Shown here: piece by piece, positions 1 to 6,294 of the stretch
Numbering within the stretch: position 1 is the stretch's first letter
Layout: the number at the start of each line of letters is the position of its first letter
Assembly (NCBI GenBank): GCA_014729315.1
Contig: WJKD01000702.1
Location: 1 to 11,445, forward strand
DNA: 11,445 nucleotides
Direction of reading: 5' to 3'
Source of the DNA: Promethearchaeota archaeon
GTDB taxonomy: Archaea > Asgardarchaeota > Lokiarchaeia > Sigynarchaeales > SOKP01
Made by a program: the position numbers and the translations under genes
Notes under the pieces: model-generated
Databases searched by the model: none
What the model was told of the DNA's origin: nothing
What the model saw: only the letters and a program-made list of their open reading frames with translations

Positions 1-111
1 GAGTATTCCGACCCGAAAAAAGAAATAATAATCGACGGAGCCGATCATTTTTACAGAGGTTATGAATCAGAGATATCAAAAGAAGTGAGGAATTTTATTG
101 AATCACTTTAA
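1..111 (+). CDS. alpha/beta hydrolase, C-terminal fragment (5' end outside window)
   Basis: Frame 1 is open from the first base to a TAA at 109-111 and gives 36 residues. They contain IIIDGADHFYRGYESE followed by an amphipathic helix ending in FIESL. A Gly-Ala-Asp-His-Phe motif followed by a short loop and a closing helix is typical of the catalytic-His region of alpha/beta hydrolases of the dienelactone-hydrolase/serine-esterase type, where the chain ends about 25 residues after the His. His-16 of the fragment would be the catalytic histidine. The nucleophile and acid lie outside the window, so the substrate cannot be guessed. It is the only plus-strand gene here and converges on the dehydrogenase, with 10 bp between the two stops. 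Confidence 0.7.
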   Translation, partial: EYSDPKKEIIIDGADHFYRGYESEISKEVRNFIESL

Positions 112-121
112 TACGACTTCA

Positions 122-1156
122 TTAAAATTGTAATAAGACCTTTCCGAATTGTTTTGCGTTCTTTAAATGCTTTTCCGCATCAATAATTTTCTCCAGGGGA
201 AAAATTTTATCTATTATTGGATTAAGTTTTCCTTTGAACACCAAATCCATAACTGATCTAAACTCGTTTTGATTACTCATGGTAGAACCAAGAATCTTAA
301 GTTGTTTCCAAAAAACATATCGTAAATCAAGCTCTACATTGGACCCTGTTGTAGCACCCGGAACGACCAACTTACCGCCAGGCTTAAGCAATTGAACGCT
401 TTTTGAAAAGGTAGCTTGACCTACGCTATCTACTACCACGTCTACCCCCTTTTTGTTGGTGAATTCTTTATAAACCAATTTTGTAAAGTCCGGATTTTCT
501 TTATAATTAATTACAAAATCAGCTCCTAATTGCTTAACTTTCTCTTTCTTTTTCGCTGTACTGGTTGAAGTAATTACCTTGGCTCCAATGTATTTAGCAA
601 TCTGTATTGACGCGATAGCGACACCTCCTCCTGCTCCATGTATAAAAATAATTTCCTCTGGCTTTAAATCTGCTAAAGTCGTTAGCATCCTCCAAGCAGT
701 TAAAAATGTTAAAGGGGCAGCTGCAGCTTTTTCAAGAGAGAAATTTTCCGGGACTTTCAGTAAGTTTATTTCTGGAACTTTAAAATATTCAGCGAAAGTA
801 CCCCATCGATTTTCTCCTAAAATTGTAAACTCCTCACAAAAGTTTTGTTTTCCTGAAAGGCAATATTTACATTTTCCACAACTTAATCCAGGATTAATGG
901 TTACTCTATCACCAACATCGAATCCGGTAACATCCCTCCCGACTTCTTTTATTATCCCAGATCCATCGCTTCCAATTACGTGAGGTAAGTCCAATTTCAA
1001 CCCGGGCCAGCCCTCCACAACAAAAATATCAATGTGATTCAACGCAGCAAATTTCGTTCCAACAAGTACCTCATTCGGTCCTATTTTCTGTCCCTTCAGC
1101 TCCCCGATCTGTATTTTATCAAGTTCGCCATGTTCTTCGATATATGCACCTTTCAT
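122..1156 (-). CDS. zinc-type alcohol dehydrogenase / quinone reductase-like MDR oxidoreductase
   Basis: This 344-residue protein has the usual length and domain order of the medium-chain dehydrogenase/reductase superfamily. The N-terminal GroES-like domain includes HVIGSDGSG (59-67). A structural-zinc lobe carries four cysteines, C93, C96, C99 and C107. The Rossmann domain has the nucleotide loop HGAGGGVAIASIQIAK (173-188). The strand after it ends in STSTAKKKEK with no acidic residue, which suggests NADP(H). The catalytic-zinc cysteine is replaced: the segment reads AALNHIDIF, with Asn-40 where classical alcohol dehydrogenases have Cys. This LNHxD subgroup, also known from Thermus, keeps the structural zinc but probably not the classical catalytic one, so the reaction may be enone/quinone or aldehyde reduction. 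The ATG at 1154-1156 has a TATA-like box at 1179-1186. The substrate is unknown. Confidence 0.9.
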   Translation of the reverse strand: MKGAYIEEHGELDKIQIGELKGQKIGPNEVLVGTKFAALNHIDIFVVEGWPGLKLDLPHVIGSDGSGIIKEVGRDVTGFDVGDRVTINPGLSCGKCKYCLSGKQNFCEEFTILGENRWGTFAEYFKVPEINLLKVPENFSLEKAAAAPLTFLTAWRMLTTLADLKPEEIIFIHGAGGGVAIASIQIAKYIGAKVITSTSTAKKKEKVKQLGADFVINYKENPDFTKLVYKEFTNKKGVDVVVDSVGQATFSKSVQLLKPGGKLVVPGATTGSNVELDLRYVFWKQLKILGSTMSNQNEFRSVMDLVFKGKLNPIIDKIFPLEKIIDAEKHLKNAKQFGKVLLQF

Positions 1157-1178
1157 ATTTTCATCAAAGACAATCCAA

Positions 1179-1186
1179 TTTTTAAA
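1179..1186 (-). promoter_or_regulatory. putative TATA box of the dehydrogenase gene
   Basis: The minus strand reads TTTAAAAA, centred about 26 bp upstream of the ATG at 1156. That is the archaeal TATA-to-start spacing, so the mRNA would be leaderless. No Shine-Dalgarno sequence precedes the ATG. A second AT-rich element (TATATTTT) lies further upstream near 1199-1207 and could instead give a short leader. Confidence 0.45.
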
Positions 1187-1215
1187 CTTATCAATTCTAA
1201 AATATAATTAGTAAT

Positions 1216-1221
1216 AAAAAA
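1216..1221 (-). terminator. candidate U-tract terminator of the nuclease gene
   Basis: The minus-strand transcript reads CTATTTTTTATT about 25 bp after the nuclease stop codon at 1246. Archaeal intrinsic termination can use a T-rich tract without a hairpin. In AT-rich DNA such runs are common, so this is only a plausible candidate. Confidence 0.3.
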
Positions 1222-1245
1222 TAGTTTTTTTGTTCGACTTCTTTA

Positions 1246-1755
1246 TTAGAAGCGATTGTCTAAATTCTCTCCGCAATTGGGACAGTATTTCTTATTTGAG
1301 TTAAGATCGATGAATTTTTCCAATTCCTTTTTAAAATTATAATGAATGTTTTCTAACATAATATCTTCGACTGAGATCAAATTTAATTTAGCTTTTCGAT
1401 ATAACTTTTTTTTTTCTTCCTTTCTTTTGAGATAGTCTTTACCGTAATAGCCCCAGTATTCAATATATACCTCGCAAGAAGGTAAATACCAATCATATTT
1501 AACTGAGTTTCCGTTTATTTGTATGGTTTCTTCGTACTTATGGGGGATTCCCAAATTAAAAAGTAAATCGTCGATTATTAGTTCTCCTTTCGATTTTACC
1601 TTATGTCCATCTAAACATAGATATGAGGTGGGTCTTTCGATTTTTTGAGCTTTCTTAAAACGTAATATTAACTTTCGAACGAGGTACGTTATGACTATTA
1701 CGATGATTATGAGGAAAATAATTCCGCCAACAAGAAAAATCGTAATTCTATCCAT
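1246..1755 (-). CDS. membrane-anchored PD-(D/E)XK-like nuclease with C-terminal Cys pair
   Basis: This 169-residue protein has three visible parts. Residues 4-26 form one strong transmembrane helix, followed by the basic stretch RKLILRFKKAQK, which predicts a cytoplasmic C-terminus by the positive-inside rule. Residues about 47-135 resemble the restriction-endonuclease-like fold of UvrD/helicase-IV-associated and stand-alone archaeal nucleases: SKGELIIDDLL (E58), KYDWYLP (D88), then VYIEYWGYYG (E99-Y-W-G), a Lys/Arg-rich helix and NLISVED. The position of the classical motif lysine is Trp-101, as is common in the E-x-[WHF]-G subgroup. Residues 158-162 read CPNCG, a single zinc knuckle with no obvious partner pair. 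The ATG at 1753-1755 is supported by a TATA box at -27. Function is not established: it could act on DNA or RNA near the membrane or be a non-catalytic homologue. Confidence 0.6.
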   Translation of the reverse strand: MDRITIFLVGGIIFLIIIVIVITYLVRKLILRFKKAQKIERPTSYLCLDGHKVKSKGELIIDDLLFNLGIPHKYEETIQINGNSVKYDWYLPSCEVYIEYWGYYGKDYLKRKEEKKKLYRKAKLNLISVEDIMLENIHYNFKKELEKFIDLNSNKKYCPNCGENLDNRF

Positions 1756-1778
1756 TATTTAGAGTATTCCTTCGATAG

Positions 1779-1786
1779 TTATAAAT
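1779..1786 (-). promoter_or_regulatory. putative TATA box of the nuclease gene
   Basis: The minus strand reads ATTTATAA, centred about 27 bp upstream of the ATG at 1755, consistent with a leaderless transcript. A GAAGGAAT stretch (1766-1773) could also serve as a weak ribosome-binding site if transcription starts further upstream. Confidence 0.45.
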
Positions 1787-1876
1787 AAAAATTCATTTCT
1801 TCTATCGTGAGGGAGAAAAGAATTTTATAATATAATAATAATGAGAGTACAAAATTATTGATTAGTAAGGAATACT

Positions 1877-2275
1877 TTATATAGAGGAAAGTTTCAGCAA
1901 ATCGTCTGAGGCGTTTTCTACTGCCCAATCGACTAATTGATCGATATATTTCTCAATATCCTCTGAATCGGGAAGTTTTGTGAGAACTGTTAGTAGAAAA
2001 GAAGAATCATTATCCTCGAAATGAATGTGTCTACAAATGATATACTCATCATCGAAAAAGATCTTCATAAGCTTAGGATTTGTTAGTTCCATCTCCTCTG
2101 ATACCTTTAAAGCGGCATCAGTTAGCAGAGAACTCATAGCGGCTATGACTCTCTCGTCTTTTCCCTCTTCCTTTGATGAAGCTAAAACTAACCCGGTGTT
2201 CGTACTAAATAGAGCAGCCGAGAAACCACCATTTTGTATTAATTCCTTAAGAACTAATTCTAAGCGATTCGCCAT
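1877..2275 (-). CDS. Roadblock/LC7 domain protein
   Basis: This 132-residue single-domain protein matches the length and pattern of Roadblock/LC7 (MglB-like) proteins. An N-terminal helix (MANRLELVLKELIQNGG) is followed by the strand-turn-strand SAALFSTNTGLVLASS (19-34), the usual place of the family's 'dGlvias' signature. A long helix follows (about 42-64), then strands KIFFDDEYIICRHI and FLLTVLTKLP and a C-terminal helix. In the family these proteins dimerise and act as GTPase-activating or scaffold partners of small Ras-like/MglA GTPases; Asgard archaea carry many copies. No GTPase gene is adjacent here, so any partner must be encoded elsewhere. The ATG at 2273-2275 has a TATA box at the leaderless distance, and the gene appears monocistronic. 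Which GTPase or process it serves cannot be told from the sequence. Confidence 0.85.
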   Translation of the reverse strand: MANRLELVLKELIQNGGFSAALFSTNTGLVLASSKEEGKDERVIAAMSSLLTDAALKVSEEMELTNPKLMKIFFDDEYIICRHIHFEDNDSSFLLTVLTKLPDSEDIEKYIDQLVDWAVENASDDLLKLSSI

Positions 2276-2296
2276 TTTTAATTAACCCTTAATCTT

Positions 2297-2304
2297 TATT
2301 TAAA
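2297..2304 (-). promoter_or_regulatory. putative TATA box of the Roadblock gene
   Basis: The minus strand reads TTTAAATA, centred about 25 bp upstream of the ATG at 2275. There is no Shine-Dalgarno sequence close to the ATG, so a leaderless mRNA is likely. Confidence 0.45.
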
Positions 2305-2370
2305 TTGAACTTCTAGTGATATTTTACAAATTCGGAGAAATTAAAGTTATCTCGCTTTATTATTATAAAT

Positions 2371-2377
2371 AAAAAAA
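2371..2377 (-). terminator. candidate T7 terminator after the DUF7064-type gene
   Basis: The minus-strand transcript contains a run of seven T about 50 bp after the stop codon at 2427, embedded in AT-rich DNA. This fits archaeal U-tract termination. It would separate the DUF7064-type transcript from the Roadblock gene, which has its own TATA box at 2297-2304. No hairpin precedes it. Confidence 0.35.
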
Positions 2378-2426
2378 TTACTATTATTTAATATTATCCT
2401 TTGTTCAGCTTTATTCAAATATGCGT

Positions 2427-3401
2427 TTAAATATAATTTGATGGAGCCTTCCGAAGCGTCTCGAAAGTCCCATAACCTTCAGTAATATCATCTAATTCAA
2501 ACGATCCAAATGATTGAACTAAAATGGATTTTTTACCTTCCTTATCTGCAAAAGGAATGGGAATTATGGGTCCAACAGTTGCCTTAAGAACATGAGTTAC
2601 TCCGTTATTATCGATTATTTCTAATTTTGAACTTGTCGGGAAAATGCCATCGCTCCTAAACTGCTGATCCAAAATTTTTATTGACTGAAGGGGGATGTTT
2701 TCCCCGTTTTTAAATAAAAATCCGCCAGTCGACAATTTACCGTCAGTTGAAATAATCGCTGCGGGATTGATTGCTAAATTTTTGTTAAACCAAACCACGT
2801 AATACAACCAATTGCCTACGCCGGTCCAATCTCTGATTCCATAAGTGTGGTCTCTTTGACCCATTGTGTTTTCAATCGTTATTTCCTCGTCTCCCATGGA
2901 TATTGAACCGTTTATTAAAGCTATTTGCTCCCAATGCTTGTCTCCTGCCTTTTTCCCTAACTCTAGGGATTCTTTTGTCATGTGTTTGCTATATTCGTAA
3001 GGATCGTTAATGGGTTCAAATTTCAAGTCCATTTGGATTTTTTTAATGTCCGAAATAAGTTTTGGATTTGTTTTTACTCTTGGCAGATCTTCAGAATTTT
3101 TAACAAATATCATTTTACCATTGAAAGTGTAGTTCCAAGCTCCGTCGGGGTTCCATTTATGATGCATACCCCCAACTTTTAACTTATTTGTAAAACTTTT
3201 TATCTTTTTTTCTTGAAAATATCCCCCTGTCGATCCATCGGGTAAAAAGAGAAAGAAAAAGGTCATTCCTTCCTTTTTATTTGGTTTAAATCCTATACGC
3301 GAAACTCCGCCTATATTTTCTTCGTTGTTGTAGAACGCGAAATAGTAAGATTCGTTGTATTCTGGATGATCGCTCTCTACATGATGAATAATTGGTTCCA
3401 T
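2427..3401 (-). CDS. DUF7064/DUF7065-type lipocalin-like protein of unknown function
   Basis: The chosen 324-residue product starts at the ATG at 3399-3401 (MEPIIHHVESDHPEYNESYY). The frame extends 18 codons further to a TTG at 3453-3455. The ATG is preferred because the family N-terminus usually begins a few residues before an 'ESxYF.FY' segment and because a TATA-like box lies 25 bp upstream. The hallmark is GQRDHTYGIRDW at 181-192, the GQRDHSWGxRDW signature that I recall from proteins annotated DUF7064/DUF7065 and distantly like CrtC/AttH hydratase-lipocalin folds. It is predicted to be rich in beta strands, and no signal peptide or membrane helix is evident. It lies 64 bp downstream of the Rph-like dikinase on the same strand, suggesting a shared pathway. 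No reaction is known; the conserved Arg, Asp and His of the signature could bind a ligand or act in catalysis. Confidence 0.65.
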   Translation of the reverse strand: MEPIIHHVESDHPEYNESYYFAFYNNEENIGGVSRIGFKPNKKEGMTFFFLFLPDGSTGGYFQEKKIKSFTNKLKVGGMHHKWNPDGAWNYTFNGKMIFVKNSEDLPRVKTNPKLISDIKKIQMDLKFEPINDPYEYSKHMTKESLELGKKAGDKHWEQIALINGSISMGDEEITIENTMGQRDHTYGIRDWTGVGNWLYYVVWFNKNLAINPAAIISTDGKLSTGGFLFKNGENIPLQSIKILDQQFRSDGIFPTSSKLEIIDNNGVTHVLKATVGPIIPIPFADKEGKKSILVQSFGSFELDDITEGYGTFETLRKAPSNYI

Positions 3402-3422
3402 TTCACATATCACATTTCGTTC

Positions 3423-3430
3423 TTTTAACT
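3423..3430 (-). promoter_or_regulatory. putative TATA box of the DUF7064-type gene
   Basis: The minus strand reads AGTTAAAA, centred about 25 bp upstream of the ATG at 3401. It supports that ATG over the TTG at 3455. It also suggests that this gene can be transcribed separately from the upstream dikinase gene. Confidence 0.35.
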
Positions 3431-3465
3431 TGATAATGAGAAAATGACTATACAATAAATAAACT

Positions 3466-6123
3466 TTATTTTTTTACATTAACCTCTCCAGTAAAACCAT
3501 TAACGGTAAGAATGGAACCCGTTTCAAAAAGAGTACACGCTTTAGGTATATTTGTAACCGCAGGAATACCATATTCGCGGGAAACGACGGCCCCATGCGA
3601 TAAAATACCTCCAGTTTCGGTGATTAATCCGCCAATTTTTGAAAACACGGGAGTCCATCCCGGATCCGTTCGAGAAACTACTAATATTTCACCGTCAGCG
3701 ACTTTTGTTATTTCTTCAATCTTAGCAATCACGCGAGCCTTACCGGTAATAATACCTTGACTCGCCGGAATTCCTTTATATAAAAAAATTTTGTCTTTAC
3801 TCGATTCTGGATCGTTGAATTCGTAACTTCCTTGAATAAATTTGGGAGGAACTGTATCTTCGTATTTTAAGAAATCGGTAATTCTTTTCTGTATTGTTGG
3901 TTTATAGTTCTTAATCGTCTCGTTATTTAAAATCGCTTGAACTATGTTTTTAATTTCGCGTTTATAGAGGAAAAAAATGTCCTCCTTGTCTTTTAATATA
4001 CCTTTATCCTGCAGGATACCCCCTATTTTCAAATACACGTTTCTATTTCTCGTTATCCAGCGATCCAAATTAAAGCGTTGTGCTTCTCTAAATACGATGT
4101 ATCTCCGACTTAACTCAAGAATTTTTGAAACAAGCTTCCATTTGATAAATCCGAACCTCTGAGAGCGTATTTTTGCCTCAACAAATTTTACAATATTCTC
4201 ACGATGTTGTCTATTTTTCTCCTTAACTCGTTTAAATTCTTGTTCCTTACCCTTCACTAACGATTTGAGAATGTCAAACACATATTCGGGAGCTTCTCTC
4301 CACCTTGGATAAAACACCTCCCTGGTAAAACCTCGATCTCCGTAATTTTCGAGGAATTTCTCCACTTCTTTGTAAAATACTTGAATTTCGGGATCGGTCT
4401 CCGAAGAGATATACGACATTAATTTTTTGGAAGGAGATTCTAATATTAAGCGTTTAATCTTCTGTGAATCTTGAACAAGTGAGGCTAAGTAATGAATCTC
4501 TTCGTTGGTCTCCGCGAGTTTGTGTTCTAATCCAGATATCAAAATAGGGTAAAGTCTTACCATATTTTTCTTCCCTAAAAGCCTCTTTAATAAATATTGG
4601 AGCATCAAATTCACGCCAATGTTATGCACGGGAATCCCGTACCGGACCAATCGGAAGTGGTTCACCATTATATCGTCTATACTTTCTGCCAACCCTAAGA
4701 GTTGCCCAAGATTCTCTGTGTTCTTTAATCGATCTAATTCAGAATCAAAATTTTGACAGTAGGGTATAAATTTATTTTGCGTCCATTCTTCGTACTTGGA
4801 AGCAGTCTTATTAATTGCCCCATCTGGGTCGTGGAACTTAATTCTTAATTCGGCGATAATTCGCTTAGGCAATTTGAAGGACAAATCCTTAACCGTTAAT
4901 TTACCATATTTCCCTCCTCCCTGCGGAAAATAGTTCATAACATCTTCGTTTCTTAAAAATGGTGGAATCTCGTATTGAACTTTTCTTTTTAAGACATCTA
5001 GGTTAAAGTAAACGTGTCCTTTATGGAGTCTTAATAGTTTAGAATCCATTCTTTTGTAACCCATTATACTATTTAACTCCATGTTTACCACATAAGTTAA
5101 TTGATCTCCTAAAAGATTAAAATATAAAGGAGTGCAGTTATCATTCCAATAATCGTCGCTATAACCTCTACTATAGCACACATTTTCCATGGGAGCGATT
5201 TTATCGATGGATGTAATGGGTCTCGTTTGCAGGATTTGAAAATTCCCCCGTTGATCCAATGCCCATTCTATATCCTGCGGAGCCCCGAAATAATTTTCTA
5301 TCTTTAATCCTATTCTCGCTAATTTTAGAACTTGTTCTTCCTTGAGAGAGAAATGACTCTTTTCACTTTGCTCTTTAGATAAAATCTTTAAGCTTTTGGA
5401 TTGAGAAATCTCCGCTCTGGCAATTTTAAAAAGATCGGGATTTATGTTTCCAGATACTACAGAATCACCAAGCCCAAGGGTGGATTCGACTATAATTTCG
5501 GATTTGTCTTTTGAAACGGGATTCTTCGTGAATAAAACGCCTCCAGCGTGAGCAGGAACCATTTCTTGAATAATTACTGCTATCATCACCTTTTTTAAAG
5601 GAATCTTATTCGTCAATCTGTAATGAATGGCCCGAGTCGTCCAAAGAGAAGCGTAACACTTTTTAATCGCCTTAATCACATTCTTGTAGGTATCTATGTT
5701 TAAATAACTGTCGTATTGTCCTGCAAAGGATGCGTTAGTTAAATCTTCGGCCGTTCCAGACGATCTTACAGCAACTGTTTTTCCTTTTAAACCGTTAAAT
5801 TGCTTTTCTATTAATTCCTTCAACTCATTTGATAATGATTTACTTAAAATTACTTCCTTTATTGATTTTGCGACACTTTGTATCAAATTAAGGTCGTTAA
5901 CATCGATTTCCTGTAGTCTCCTCTTAATCTCCTTATCAAGGTCATTCAGTTTTAAGAAATCCTCGTATGCGTGCGTAGTGATTACAAATCCGTTAGGAAC
6001 AGAAAAATCTTGACGAATTATTTCGGCTAGTTTGGCAGCTTTATTTCCTACGATTTCAACATCTTCCTTGTTGATCTCGTTTAAACTAAGCAAGAAAGGT
6101 TTAACTTTAATAACAGCTTCCAT
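3466..6123 (-). CDS. rifampicin phosphotransferase-like / PEP synthase-like dikinase
   Basis: The product is 885 residues from the ATG at 6121-6123; a TTG two codons upstream is less likely. The N-terminal PPDK-type ATP-binding domain (about 10-305) shows VGNKAAKLAEI (25-35), VPNGFVITT (42-50), VAVRSSGTAEDL (117-128), ASFAGQYDSYLNI (131-143), GGVLFTKNP (194-202) and DIEWALD with ILQTRPI (284-303). A long middle region (about 310-780) begins SRGYSDDYWNDNCTPL. The C-terminal phosphohistidine swivelling domain ends with TGGILSHGAVVSREYGIPAV, where His-843 is the expected phosphocarrier. No PEP-binding TIM barrel follows. This order and length match rifampicin phosphotransferase (ATP + acceptor + water giving phospho-acceptor, AMP and Pi) better than true PEP synthase. 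Archaeal RNA polymerase is not a rifampicin target, so the acceptor is probably a different metabolite bound by the middle region. The DUF7064-type gene follows. Confidence 0.8.
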   Translation of the reverse strand: MEAVIKVKPFLLSLNEINKEDVEIVGNKAAKLAEIIRQDFSVPNGFVITTHAYEDFLKLNDLDKEIKRRLQEIDVNDLNLIQSVAKSIKEVILSKSLSNELKELIEKQFNGLKGKTVAVRSSGTAEDLTNASFAGQYDSYLNIDTYKNVIKAIKKCYASLWTTRAIHYRLTNKIPLKKVMIAVIIQEMVPAHAGGVLFTKNPVSKDKSEIIVESTLGLGDSVVSGNINPDLFKIARAEISQSKSLKILSKEQSEKSHFSLKEEQVLKLARIGLKIENYFGAPQDIEWALDQRGNFQILQTRPITSIDKIAPMENVCYSRGYSDDYWNDNCTPLYFNLLGDQLTYVVNMELNSIMGYKRMDSKLLRLHKGHVYFNLDVLKRKVQYEIPPFLRNEDVMNYFPQGGGKYGKLTVKDLSFKLPKRIIAELRIKFHDPDGAINKTASKYEEWTQNKFIPYCQNFDSELDRLKNTENLGQLLGLAESIDDIMVNHFRLVRYGIPVHNIGVNLMLQYLLKRLLGKKNMVRLYPILISGLEHKLAETNEEIHYLASLVQDSQKIKRLILESPSKKLMSYISSETDPEIQVFYKEVEKFLENYGDRGFTREVFYPRWREAPEYVFDILKSLVKGKEQEFKRVKEKNRQHRENIVKFVEAKIRSQRFGFIKWKLVSKILELSRRYIVFREAQRFNLDRWITRNRNVYLKIGGILQDKGILKDKEDIFFLYKREIKNIVQAILNNETIKNYKPTIQKRITDFLKYEDTVPPKFIQGSYEFNDPESSKDKIFLYKGIPASQGIITGKARVIAKIEEITKVADGEILVVSRTDPGWTPVFSKIGGLITETGGILSHGAVVSREYGIPAVTNIPKACTLFETGSILTVNGFTGEVNVKK

Positions 6124-6144
6124 TCTCAATCTCTTTTTTATAAT

Positions 6145-6152
6145 TTTTTGTA
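6145..6152 (-). promoter_or_regulatory. weak TATA-like element of the dikinase gene
   Basis: The minus strand reads TACAAAAA, centred about 25 bp from the ATG at 6123, the same spacing as at the other leaderless genes but with a poorer sequence. AT-rich alternatives at 6158-6176 would give a short leader. The call rests mainly on spacing. Confidence 0.25.
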
Positions 6153-6260
6153 AAAGAATTATTAATTATAATTATATGATGGTGAGCTATAAATAATTAG
6201 CATTTATTATTATATCGCATTTTTCCTTAATGAAAATTGATTAGCAATTAATTTACGCTT

Positions 6261-6292
6261 GTAAAGATTACCTCAAGTTTGTAAATAGTTAC
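6261..6292. promoter_or_regulatory. pair of GTAA-N(3/4)-TTAC palindromes, possible operator
   Basis: Two short dyads, GTAAAGATTAC (6261-6271) and GTAAATAGTTAC (6281-6292), lie with centres about 20 bp apart, roughly two helical turns. They also form an imperfect direct repeat (TTGTAAA.., then TTAC). They sit just after the phosphoesterase stop and about 140 bp upstream of the dikinase start, in the longest gene gap of the window. They could bind a dimeric regulator or be chance in AT-rich DNA. Confidence 0.25.
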
Positions 6293-6294
6293 AT

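Noticed and set aside
579..983. Open frame of 134 codons on the plus strand inside the dehydrogenase gene
   Set aside because: It is antisense to a well-conserved MDR gene and its product shows no recognisable domain.
3453..3455. TTG start for the DUF7064-type gene
   Set aside because: The internal ATG at 3401 fits the family N-terminus and has a TATA-like box at the leaderless distance.
3512..4162. Plus-strand open frames opposite the dikinase gene
   Set aside because: They are antisense to conserved coding sequence, short, and without promoter or family resemblance.
3466..6123. Calling the dikinase a rifampicin-resistance gene or a true PEP synthase
   Set aside because: It lacks the PEP-binding barrel of PEP synthase, and an archaeal host gives no reason for rifampicin as the substrate; only the family resemblance is supported.
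6127..6129. TTG start for the dikinase gene
   Set aside because: An ATG lies only two codons downstream with no Shine-Dalgarno evidence favouring the TTG.
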